20,248 nucleotides of DNA from Candidatus Omnitrophota bacterium. GTDB taxonomy: Bacteria; Omnitrophota; Koll11; Gygaellales; Profunditerraquicolaceae. The notes under the pieces are model-generated. The model was not told the DNA's origin. It made no database searches and worked only from the letters and a program-made list of their open reading frames with translations. Each line of letters opens with the position of its first letter. The stretch's first letter is position 1. Positions 7,256 through 13,558 of this stretch are shown piece after piece. The DNA lies in assembly GCA_028717765.1 (NCBI GenBank), contig JAQUNE010000005.1, forward strand, positions 1-20,248, read 5' to 3'. A program made the position numbers and the translations under genes.

Positions 7256-7456
7256 GTGGCTAAAAAAAAGAACTGGAGCAAGCCGAAGCTTACAATATTG
7301 GTGCAAAATCAAGCAGGAGAACGTATCCTTGTGCATTGTAAGTGGAATAATTTAAGATTAAACGGGCCAGGCTTTGATCGGTTTAACTGTTATATAAACA
7401 GTCCTCGCTGGGCGCAGTGTATTGGATGCGACCAATGGATTTATCCTGCCTCATAA
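7256..7456 (+). CDS. Short Cys-rich peptide, RiPP-precursor-like (copy 2)
   Basis: The peptide has 66 aa, starts at GTG 7256, and has a strong GAGGAG at 7241-7246 that overlaps the stop of copy 1 by one base. It shares with copy 1 KK-x-W-x-KPKL-x-[IV]-L near the N-terminus, ERIL-x-x-CK at 22-29, NGP, and a final C-[IV/Q/G]-x-C-D type motif. Here the cysteines are Cys28, Cys45, Cys55 and Cys58. The tail is richer in aromatic residues (Trp52, Trp61, Tyr63) than copy 1. The gene is probably co-transcribed with copy 1. No membrane segment is present. I do not know a named family for it. It ends 13 bp before the stop of a convergent gene. Confidence 0.68.
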   Translation: MAKKKNWSKPKLTILVQNQAGERILVHCKWNNLRLNGPGFDRFNCYINSPRWAQCIGCDQWIYPAS

Positions 7457-7469
7457 CTAGTAACTTTCC

Positions 7470-7739
7470 TTAACCCAGAGATTTTTCAATCACGATTTTA
7501 TGCAGTAGCAGCATGACGATTACTGCCACAAGCACAAAAAACCCAAATGCCAGGAGGCTGTAGAAAAGGATTGTGTGTTCGCTGCGGTAATTTTCTTCTT
7601 TGAATTTTTTCGGGCCAACGATGAAAGAGCGGTCTTCTGTAATTGGGGCAGCCGGTGCGGGAAGGCTTTCTTGCACCGTTTCAGTTATTTTCTGCGGTTC
7701 ATTCTTTTTATATCTATTTCTTCTGCTTCTGCGCGACAT
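7470..7739 (-). CDS. Small single-pass membrane protein of unknown function
   Basis: The product has 89 aa. A very basic start (MSRRSRRNRYKK) is followed by a polar, Pro-rich linker, then one long hydrophobic segment at about residues 59-82 (TILFYSLLAFGFFVLVAVIVMLLLH) and a short tail. This suggests an N-in/C-out inner-membrane protein. The ATG lies only 7 bases after the 3' end of tRNA-Leu on the same strand and has no Shine-Dalgarno sequence, so the gene appears to be read from the tRNA promoter. I do not recognise a family. The convergent neighbour is the Cys-rich peptide pair, which might or might not be related in function. Confidence 0.6.
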   Translation of the reverse strand: MSRRSRRNRYKKNEPQKITETVQESLPAPAAPITEDRSFIVGPKKFKEENYRSEHTILFYSLLAFGFFVLVAVIVMLLLHKIVIEKSLG

Positions 7740-7746
7740 TTTTTAG

Positions 7747-7827
7747 TGCGGAGGGAGGGAGTTGAACCCTCATGTCTTGCGACACTGGCTTCTGAGACCA
7801 GCGCGTCTGCCATTCCGCCACCTCCGC
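7747..7827 (-). tRNA. tRNA-Leu (anticodon CAG)
   Basis: An 81 nt cloverleaf on the minus strand: acceptor GCGGAGG pairs with CCTCCGC, discriminator A at 7747. The anticodon arm is CTGGT-CTCAGAA-GCCAG with anticodon CAG, and a long variable arm (TGTCGCAAGACAT) marks a class II tRNA. The T-arm is GAGGG-TTCAACT-CCCTC. CCA is not encoded. Confidence 0.94.
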
Positions 7828-7843
7828 GTGCGAAATTTCTTTT

Positions 7844-7872
7844 AGTATATCTTAGGCAAATCAGTCTGTCAA
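7844..7872 (-). promoter_or_regulatory. Promoter of tRNA-Leu and the small membrane protein
   Basis: On the minus strand TTGACA (7872-7867), a 17 bp spacer and TATACT (7849-7844). The predicted RNA start lies about 10 nt upstream of the tRNA 5' end. It is back to back with the promoter of the AEC gene. Confidence 0.75.
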
Positions 7873-7888
7873 TTTAATTATAAATCCA

Positions 7889-7917
7889 TTGCGGCTGGAC
7901 GGGTTTATTGCTATAAT
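7889..7917 (+). promoter_or_regulatory. Promoter of the AEC transporter-smpB-ssrA unit
   Basis: TTGCGG at 7889-7894, 17 bp spacer, perfect TATAAT at 7912-7917. The RNA would start near 7924, after the first ATG (7921). This supports the second ATG (7945), preceded by AAGGAGG, as the true start of the transporter. Confidence 0.62.
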
Positions 7918-7944
7918 ATAATGTTTTTAAGGAGGATAGGAAAA

Positions 7945-8901
7945 ATGTTTCTCGAATCATTTAAAGTAATCGGCTCGGCAGTAGGGCAAATTATTGTGTT
8001 GGGCGCAATCGGCTTTTTTCTGGTAAAAAGAAATATCTTAAACCACCCCGGCCTGGATGCTTTAAGCAAGCTGGTGATGGAAGTGACCCTGCCGATTCTA
8101 ATCTTTTGCGAACTGGCGAAGAATTTTAACTTTCATCAATATGCTAATTGGTGGATTTTTCCTTTATTAAGCATAGCGATTACTGCCGCAGGACTGGTTT
8201 TAGGTTTTTTCTTTCTTGGCCTAATCAAGGGGCATCAGGAAAAACTGCAATTTTTAAGTTTATCCGCTTTTCAGAATTCGGGATTTTTACCGCTTGTTTT
8301 AGTAGCCGCGTTTTTACCGGCGCAACAAAAAGAAACTATGTTTATTTATTTGTTTCTTTTTCTCATGGGATTTAATCTGGTAATGTTTTCTCTTGGGGTG
8401 CACCTAATTTGTTTTCATAAAGAAAAAAAATTCGAGCTGGCTTCTCTTTTTAGTCCGCCGGTAATTGCCACAGTTTTTACGCTGGCACTTATTTTTTTCG
8501 GTCTGCAGAGATTTATCCCCGGGAGTGCTCTGCGGTCATTACGCATGGCAGGTGATTGTACATTGCCGCTAGCAATGTTTGTGGTAGGGGGTAGCCTCGC
8601 GGAGATAAATTTAGGACAGGTTCATAAAAGTGCAATGGTTTTAATTACTCTGATCAAACTTATTATTATGCCGCTTCTTGGTCTATTATTAGTGATCAAA
8701 TTGAAATTACCTGAATTAATCGGGCTGCTGATTCTATTGCAGCTGGCAATGCCTTGCGCAACCACGCTTTCCGTGATCACCAGATATTATAAGAAAGATG
8801 ATCTATTGGTCAGTCAGGGGATTTTCTTTACACATATTGTCAGCATTATTACCATTCCGGTATTTTTAAGTATATATTTTGCGTTAGTTATGATAAGATG
8901 A
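7945..8901 (+). CDS. AEC (auxin efflux carrier) family transporter
   Basis: From ATG 7945 the protein has 318 aa, typical for bacterial AEC/malate-type permeases. I chose this start because AAGGAGG (7929-7935) lies 9 nt before it, while the ATG at 7921 is at or before the expected RNA start. It consists of about ten hydrophobic helices in two sets of five. The family marks are the N-terminal GxIxLGAIGFFLVKRxIL region, NSGFLPLVLV in the fourth or fifth helix, and a second-half motif AMPCATTLSVITRYY. Family members export or import organic anions such as malate; the substrate here is not readable. The stop overlaps the smpB start (ATGA), so the transporter is the first gene of the smpB-ssrA unit. 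Confidence 0.87.
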   Translation: MFLESFKVIGSAVGQIIVLGAIGFFLVKRNILNHPGLDALSKLVMEVTLPILIFCELAKNFNFHQYANWWIFPLLSIAITAAGLVLGFFFLGLIKGHQEKLQFLSLSAFQNSGFLPLVLVAAFLPAQQKETMFIYLFLFLMGFNLVMFSLGVHLICFHKEKKFELASLFSPPVIATVFTLALIFFGLQRFIPGSALRSLRMAGDCTLPLAMFVVGGSLAEINLGQVHKSAMVLITLIKLIIMPLLGLLLVIKLKLPELIGLLILLQLAMPCATTLSVITRYYKKDDLLVSQGIFFTHIVSIITIPVFLSIYFALVMIR

Positions 8902-9353
8902 GTAAAGTTATCGCCACTAACCGCAAAGCCTACAGAGATTTTGATGTGGTGGAATCTTTTGAATGCGGGATTGAATTAAAGGGCAGCGAAGTAAAATCAA
9001 TCAGGGCGGGCAAAATTAATCTGGAAGATAGTTTTGCGCGCATTGAGCCAGAAGGGCTAAATTTATATAACACGCATATAAGCCCTTATGCCGAGGCGAG
9101 TTATCAGAATGTTGAGCCGGATAGGCCGCGTAGATTGTTGTTGCATAAATCTCAGATTGCTAAGCTCACCGGCCAGGTCACGCAGCGAGGGTGTACCTTA
9201 GTTCCTCTAAAAGTATATTTTAACGACCGAGGGTTCGCAAAAATAGAATTAGCTCTTTGTAAAGGTAAAAGACTCTACGATAAGCGGCAGGATATTAAGC
9301 GCCGTGAATCAGACTTAGAGATGCGTAGGATGTTAAAAAATAGAAGAAAGTAA
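8898..9353 (+). CDS. smpB: SsrA-binding protein SmpB
   Basis: The protein has 151 aa, normal for SmpB. It binds tmRNA and brings it to stalled ribosomes for trans-translation. Visible family motifs: NRKAYRDFDVVESFECGIEL (8-27), KGSEVKSIRAGKINLEDSFA (28-47), HKSQIAKL, and the basic C-terminal tail ending in MRRMLKNRRK that enters the decoding centre. The ATG overlaps the transporter stop by 4 bases. The gene ends 2 bases before the 5' end of ssrA, its RNA partner, an unusually close and functionally clear pairing. Confidence 0.97.
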   Translation: MSKVIATNRKAYRDFDVVESFECGIELKGSEVKSIRAGKINLEDSFARIEPEGLNLYNTHISPYAEASYQNVEPDRPRRLLLHKSQIAKLTGQVTQRGCTLVPLKVYFNDRGFAKIELALCKGKRLYDKRQDIKRRESDLEMRRMLKNRRK

Positions 9354-9355
9354 TG

Positions 9356-9748
9356 GGGGGTGAAAAGGGCTCGATCTAGGTAGGTCGGGTAAGAGCAGCA
9401 TGTCGCAGATGCAAGGTCGGCTGCGTTAAAAATCCTTGCACAATATAAACGCAAACACACAAGTGTCACGTTTAGGAGCATTTGCCGCAAGGCCAATGTT
9501 CGTACCAGCCTTCGGGCTTAATTAAGCTCGAAGCCTCTAACTGTCCTTCCTACGGGATGGATTAGAGCGGCTAGTAGGATAGTTGCGGTTGGTTAGCCTT
9601 TGAGGCTGCAGCGAAAATTAAAAGGCTGCGTCCTGAAAAATCCTGTCTAGCGGAGTTATCAGGATTAAGCTTAAAAGATAGACTAAACATGTAGTGGCTT
9701 TTATCTGGATACTTGGGGACGGCGGTTCGATTCCGCCCACCTCCACCA
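9356..9748 (+). ncRNA. ssrA: Transfer-messenger RNA (tmRNA)
   Basis: 393 nt. The 5' GGGGGTG (9356-9362) pairs with CACCTCC (9738-9744), discriminator A 9745 and encoded CCA 9746-9748. The T-arm is GGCGG-TTCGATT-CCGCC (9721-9737). Pseudoknot 1 is visible upstream of the tag: CGCAG pairs with CTGCG and GCAAGG with CCTTGC, ending at 9439. Exactly 11 nt later comes GCA at 9451, the same spacing as in E. coli, so the resume codon is well supported. Read from there the tag is ANTQVSRLGAFAARPMFVP followed by AFGLN and TAA at 9523-9525. This 24-residue tag lacks the usual Ala-Ala end. CTTCGGGCTT/AAGCTCGAAG forms a hairpin around the stop. The 3' CCA is part of a downstream palindrome. Confidence 0.96.
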
Positions 9749-9777
9749 AAATTTTCCGATAAGGAAAATTTTGGTGG
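9743..9777. repeat. Perfect 15 bp palindrome containing the tmRNA 3' end
   Basis: The arms at 9743-9757 and 9763-9777 (CCACCAAAATTTTCC and its exact complement) are separated by GATAA. The left arm contains the last bases of ssrA including CCA, so the right arm is an inverted copy of the tmRNA 3' end. It may act as a terminator-like hairpin or may be part of an inserted element; there is no T-run after it. Confidence 0.8.
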
Positions 9778-9827
9778 ATTCTGAACGAGCGTAATGCCGC
9801 GACAAGCGGCATAGCGAGTGAAGAATC
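9777..9827. repeat. Interrupted hairpin with tandem G-A steps
   Basis: GATTCT (9777-9782) pairs with AGAATC (9822-9827). Inside, GAACGAGC and GCGAGTGA oppose each other with AC/GT and GC/GC pairs separated by two GA/GA tandem mismatches. The tip is ATGCCGC-GACAA-GCGGCAT (9794-9812). It follows the tmRNA palindrome directly. A similar GAAC...GCGAGT layout recurs in the hairpin at 19502-19545. I cannot name the family. Confidence 0.55.
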
Positions 9828-9854
9828 TTAATACCAGCAATACTTATTAAAAAA

Positions 9855-10691
9855 ATGACCAAACTAAAATTTTCTATTTTAATTTTCTTCTTGGGCTATT
9901 GTTTATTTTTTTCCGGCTGCGCTACTGCGCCAGTAAGTGACAATATCCCATCCGGAAGAGCTTCTTTAGGCAGGGCGAATTTTAGTAAGACGATGATCAG
10001 AAAAATCATCGTTGACCCCGGGCACGGTGGTAATGACCCGGGGGCAATCGGTAGGACCGGCTTACGCGAAAAAGATGTAAATTTAGATATTGCCAAGAGG
10101 TTAGCCAAACTGTTAAGGGATGCTGGTATCGAAGTAGTGATGACGCGCTCCAGTGATGTCTTTATTCCTCTAGATCGCAGAGTAGCAATCGCCAATGGAG
10201 CCCAGGCAGATCTTTTTATCAGTATTCACTCCAATGCCAACCGGGCAAGGTTGATGAACGGTTTTGAAGTATATTATATTACTCCTGCTGCAACGATTGA
10301 TTCGCGTAGGGCGCTTTCAGCTGCATCATCCGGTAGGTTTACGGATTTAGACAGTGATATGCTTGCCGGGTCATCGTTAGATTTAAAGGCAACGCTCTGG
10401 GATATGATTAATAATTCTAACCGCGCGGATTCTATTGAACTGGCACATTCTATTTGCCGCACCATCCAGAGTAACCTTAGTACCTGTGTACTCGGGGTTA
10501 AGTCGGCAAATTATTTTGTCTTAAGGGGCGCACGCATGCCGGCGGTATTAATCGAGACCGGCTTTGTCTCAAACTCGCAGGAAGAAAAATTATTGAAAAA
10601 TAGCCAGTATCGCCAGCAGGTTGCGCAGGCTATTGAACAGGGAATAGAAAATTATGCCCGTAACTACGCATTCGCGGAGGTAAAAAATTAA
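9855..10691 (+). CDS. N-acetylmuramoyl-L-alanine amidase (Amidase_3), lipoprotein
   Basis: The protein has 278 aa. It cleaves the bond between N-acetylmuramic acid and the stem peptide of peptidoglycan. A signal peptide ends in FSGC (Cys22), so it is probably a periplasmic lipoprotein. The zinc ligands are His57 in VDPGHGGNDPGAIG (53-66), Glu72 in GLREKDVNLDIAKRL, and His125 in SIHSNA; catalytic Glu234 is in VLIETGFVSN. A weaker-conserved insert lies at about 140-190, as in AmiC-like enzymes. There is no clear Shine-Dalgarno before ATG 9855, which lies 28 bases after the hairpin at 9777-9827. It is the first gene of a ten-gene overlapping run and its stop shares one base with the murI start. 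Confidence 0.92.
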   Translation: MTKLKFSILIFFLGYCLFFSGCATAPVSDNIPSGRASLGRANFSKTMIRKIIVDPGHGGNDPGAIGRTGLREKDVNLDIAKRLAKLLRDAGIEVVMTRSSDVFIPLDRRVAIANGAQADLFISIHSNANRARLMNGFEVYYITPAATIDSRRALSAASSGRFTDLDSDMLAGSSLDLKATLWDMINNSNRADSIELAHSICRTIQSNLSTCVLGVKSANYFVLRGARMPAVLIETGFVSNSQEEKLLKNSQYRQQVAQAIEQGIENYARNYAFAEVKN

Positions 10692-11482
10692 TGAAATCAA
10701 TCGGCGTTTTTGATTCAGGCGTGGGAGGTTTAACCGTAGTAAAGGAATTAATCAGGCAATTGCCTAATGAAGATATTGTTTATTTCGGCGATACTGCCCG
10801 GGTGCCTTACGGAATTAAATCCAAAGAAACAATCATCCGGTTTTCTCTGGAAAATATTTTATTTTTACTTAAGCACGACGTGAAACTGATTTGTGTGGCT
10901 TGTAATACGGTTTCCAGCCTTGCCTTGCCGGTGATCAGGAGCCATTTTAAGGTTCCGATTGTCGGGGTGCTTAGCCCCGGGGTAAGAGAAGCGGTATATG
11001 CAACACAGAACAAGCGCGTGGGAGTAATCGGTACGCCCGGCACGATCAAAAGCCGCGCCTATGAAAATGAAATCAAACAGCTGGATGCAAAAGTAAATGT
11101 TACTGCCGTAGCCTGTCCTTTATTTGTGCCGTTTGTTGAAGAAGGATGGCTAAGTGGCGATGTAGTATTAAGTGTGGTCAGGCATTATCTAAAACCTCTG
11201 AAGGAGGCGGGCGTGGATACGGTAATTTTAGGTTGTACGCATTATCCGTTATTAAAACCGGTGATCAGGCAGGTTTTAGGGCCAGAGGTAACACTGATTG
11301 ATTCAGCCAAGCAGGTAGCTATTGAGGTGAATAAGATCCTTGCAGTAGAGGGGCTTTTAAATAAGGGCCGTCGGGGCAAACAAAAATTTTATGTCAGCGA
11401 TAATCCGGAATGGTTTAGCAGCCTGGCAAAACGATTTCTCGGCCGGGCAGTAAAGGGCGCAAGCAAGGTGAACCATGTATAA
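10691..11482 (+). CDS. murI: Glutamate racemase
   Basis: The protein has 263 aa and makes D-glutamate for peptidoglycan in the cytoplasm. It has IGVFDSGVGGLTV (4-16) with Asp8, catalytic Cys71 in VACNTVSS, Cys182 and His184 in GCTHYPLL, and FGDTARVPYG (32-41), all as in the family. GGAGG at 10676-10680 is a good ribosome site inside the upstream gene. The pairing with an amidase gives a peptidoglycan sub-cluster. Its last 8 bases overlap queD. Confidence 0.96.
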   Translation: MKSIGVFDSGVGGLTVVKELIRQLPNEDIVYFGDTARVPYGIKSKETIIRFSLENILFLLKHDVKLICVACNTVSSLALPVIRSHFKVPIVGVLSPGVREAVYATQNKRVGVIGTPGTIKSRAYENEIKQLDAKVNVTAVACPLFVPFVEEGWLSGDVVLSVVRHYLKPLKEAGVDTVILGCTHYPLLKPVIRQVLGPEVTLIDSAKQVAIEVNKILAVEGLLNKGRRGKQKFYVSDNPEWFSSLAKRFLGRAVKGASKVNHV

Positions 11483-11837
11483 TTTAAAAGTCGATGCAGA
11501 GTTTAGCTCCGCGCATAATTTAAGAGAGTATTATAAGGGCAAATGCGAAGATTTACATGGCCACAATTGGAAAGTTGAGGCAGTGGTGGAAAGAGAAGAT
11601 TTGGATAAGGCTGGCATGGTTTTTGATTTTAAATTCCTGAAATCGGAATTAAAAGCGGTCTTGGAAAAATTGGACCATAAATATTTAAATGAGATCGAAT
11701 ATTTTCAAAAGATTAACCCTACATCAGAGAACATCGCCCGGTATATTTTTGATATTCTCAAATCTACAATTCCAGAGCTTAAATCAATCACGGTCTGGGA
11801 ATCCGAAAATTCATCAGCAACCTATTATGATAAATAA
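11475..11837 (+). CDS. queD: 6-carboxy-5,6,7,8-tetrahydropterin synthase
   Basis: The protein has 120 aa, normal for QueD. It turns 7,8-dihydroneopterin triphosphate into 6-carboxytetrahydropterin, the first committed step to preQ0. The zinc ligands are His14 (FSSAHNL), His28 and His30 (DLHGHNW). Cys24 is in the catalytic position, and Asp67-His68 and Glu110 complete the expected set. AAGGTG lies 6 nt before the ATG. It is followed by queC, queE and queF. The single C24/E110 set points to QueD rather than to a eukaryote-type pyruvoyl-tetrahydropterin synthase. Confidence 0.93.
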   Translation: MYNLKVDAEFSSAHNLREYYKGKCEDLHGHNWKVEAVVEREDLDKAGMVFDFKFLKSELKAVLEKLDHKYLNEIEYFQKINPTSENIARYIFDILKSTIPELKSITVWESENSSATYYDK

Positions 11838-12495
11838 GCAACCTAAGGCTCGCGGGAAAAAAGCAGTAGTGCTTTTATCCGGCGGATTAGATTCTTCTGT
11901 TGTATTGTATCTGGCAAAGAAGAAGGGTTTTCAGTGTTTCTGCCTGGCGTTTGATTACAAACAGCGCCACTCACGGGAACTTAAGAGTGCAAGAGCCATT
12001 GCCCAAAGCGCAAAATGTGGCATTGAGGTAATGAAGGTTAGTTTTCCCTGGAAAGGTTCGAGTTTATTAGAAAAAAAAGCAGCATTACCCGGAGAAAGAA
12101 GGGCCTTACCTAATACCTATGTTCCAGGGCGTAATATTATTTTCTTAAGTTTTGCACTTTCTTATGCTGAGGCAATTAAGGCCAAGGCAATTTTTATTGG
12201 CGCGCACGCACAGGATTACAGCGGTTATCCGGATTGCCGGCGGGCATTTTTTCAAGCATTCAAAAAAGTAGTAGATACCGGCACAAGGGCGGGAAAAGGC
12301 ATCCAAGTTTTTACTCCCTTGATCGATAAAAGTAAAGCCGGGATCATTAAGACAGGTGTTAAACTTAATGTTCCTTTTAACCTAACCTGGTCATGTTACA
12401 AGGGCGGATTAAAGCCCTGCGGTAAATGCGATAGCTGTTTTTACCGGGCAAAGGGATTTAAAGAAGCTGCAATGGAGGACCCCTTAACCTTATGA
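11827..12495 (+). CDS. queC: 7-cyano-7-deazaguanine synthase
   Basis: The protein has 222 aa from ATG 11827, which overlaps queD by 11 bases. QueC converts 7-carboxy-7-deazaguanine to preQ0 with ATP and ammonia. The PP-loop SGGLDSS is at residues 18-24 and the zinc site is Cys190, Cys198, Cys201 and Cys204 (C-x7-C-x2-C-x2-C). PNTYVPGRNIIFLS (95-108) and IGAHAQDYSGYPDCR (124-138) are family motifs. I rejected a longer frame from 11689 because it lies wholly inside queD and has no family similarity. There is no Shine-Dalgarno, so translation is probably coupled to queD. Confidence 0.95.
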   Translation: MINKQPKARGKKAVVLLSGGLDSSVVLYLAKKKGFQCFCLAFDYKQRHSRELKSARAIAQSAKCGIEVMKVSFPWKGSSLLEKKAALPGERRALPNTYVPGRNIIFLSFALSYAEAIKAKAIFIGAHAQDYSGYPDCRRAFFQAFKKVVDTGTRAGKGIQVFTPLIDKSKAGIIKTGVKLNVPFNLTWSCYKGGLKPCGKCDSCFYRAKGFKEAAMEDPLTL

Positions 12496-13163
12496 AAGGA
12501 AAAATCGCGGAAATTTTTGACAGCATTCAGGGCGAGGGGATCTATCTGGGAGAGAAACAGCTCTTTATCCGTTTTTTCGGATGTAGCCTCAATTGTAAAT
12601 ACTGTGATACGAAGTTAAATTATTACAAAGAATACACTCCAGAGGAGTTATTTAAGGAATTAAAATCTTTTAAGGATAGTTATCATTCTATAGTATTTAC
12701 CGGAGGAGAGCCTTTAGAACAGAAAGATTTTTTGAAAGAAACACTTAAACTTAGCCATGCGAGAGGCTCTAAGAATTATCTGGAGACTAACGGTACCCTC
12801 TATAACGAATTACAAGAAGTAATCGACCTGGTGGATATTGTAGCAATGGATCTAAAGCTGCCCAGTTCAACCGGGCAAAGTCAACTTTGGGAGGAGCATC
12901 GTAAATTTTTAGAGATCGCCGTAAAAAGGGAAGTTTTTTTAAAGTGCGTGGTTTGTCTTTCCACAACCGAAGATGATATTCGGCAGGCAGCTAGCTTGAT
13001 TAACGAAAGTAATAAAGGGCCGATCTTGGTACTGCAGCCGAATAGCTTTGAAAGCGGCCCTGCAATGGAGGAAAAACTGCAACATTTCAAAAATATCCTG
13101 AGCGAGGAAAAAATCGCGGTTTGTATCATACCGCAGATGCATAAGATAATAGGAGTGAAATGA
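12492..13163 (+). CDS. queE: 7-carboxy-7-deazaguanine synthase (radical SAM)
   Basis: The protein has 223 aa. QueE contracts 6-carboxytetrahydropterin to 7-carboxy-7-deazaguanine using S-adenosylmethionine. The 4Fe-4S motif is C31-SLN-C35-KY-C38 (C-x3-C-x2-C), the substrate/SAM region is VFTGGEPLEQ (68-77), and FDSIQGEGIYLG (9-20) is the family N-terminus. It overlaps queC by ATGA. A GGAGG about 12 nt upstream may help initiation. This is the only radical SAM gene in the window; it belongs to queuosine synthesis and not to the Cys-rich peptides. Confidence 0.95.
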   Translation: MKGKIAEIFDSIQGEGIYLGEKQLFIRFFGCSLNCKYCDTKLNYYKEYTPEELFKELKSFKDSYHSIVFTGGEPLEQKDFLKETLKLSHARGSKNYLETNGTLYNELQEVIDLVDIVAMDLKLPSSTGQSQLWEEHRKFLEIAVKREVFLKCVVCLSTTEDDIRQAASLINESNKGPILVLQPNSFESGPAMEEKLQHFKNILSEEKIAVCIIPQMHKIIGVK

Positions 13164-13558
13164 TGAAAAGCCATAAGTCTACTTACGAAGGGCTGCAGGG
13201 GCAAATTAGGAAATTAAAAAGCCCTGAAATTGAAGTTTTTGAAAATCAGTATCCGGATAAAGAGTACTCGATTGATATCGAGATTCCGGAATTTACCTGT
13301 ATTTGCCCGAAAACAGGGCTGCCGGATTTTGCGCTGATAAAAATTGAATATGCGCCGGAAAAATTTTGCGTGGAATTAAAATCACTGAAGATGTATATGA
13401 TTTATTTCCGGAATCTTGGAATATTCCATGAAAATGTGGTAAATAAAATACTCGAGGATTTCGTGGAGGCGGTAGATCCACGTTGGGCAAAGCTTAGCGG
13501 AGAATTCAATCCGCGCGGTGGAATTAAAACCACAGTAACCAGGGAATATCAGAAATGA
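13160..13558 (+). CDS. queF: NADPH-dependent 7-cyano-7-deazaguanine reductase (preQ1 synthase)
   Basis: The protein has 132 aa, the short single-domain form of QueF. It reduces preQ0 to preQ1. The nucleophile is Cys49 in FTCICPKTGLPDFA (45-58) with Asp56. VELKSLKMY (71-79) and FRNLGIFHEN (83-92) are the substrate and NADPH motifs. The start is ATG 13160 or the adjacent ATG 13163; AGGAG at 13151-13155 serves either. It overlaps queE by 4 bases. With queD, queC and queE it completes the preQ1 pathway apart from folE. Confidence 0.95.
   Translation: MMKSHKSTYEGLQGQIRKLKSPEIEVFENQYPDKEYSIDIEIPEFTCICPKTGLPDFALIKIEYAPEKFCVELKSLKMYMIYFRNLGIFHENVVNKILEDFVEAVDPRWAKLSGEFNPRGGIKTTVTREYQK

Noticed and set aside
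7575..7877. Plus-strand reading frame across the tRNA-Leu region
   Set aside because: It reads the tRNA-Leu gene and the small membrane protein gene backwards. The sequence REGVEPSCLATLASETSASA is the usual artefact of translating a tRNA complement.
9571..9840. Minus-strand frames inside ssrA
   Set aside because: They are complements of the tmRNA 3' half (GGIEPPSPSIQ-type text comes from the T-arm). The RNA structure explains the sequence.
11400..11475. preQ1 riboswitch before queD
   Set aside because: The region is the coding end of murI and shows no aptamer-like stem with an A-rich tail.
11689..11826. Longer queC start at 11689
   Set aside because: This part lies in queD in another frame and has no similarity to QueC.
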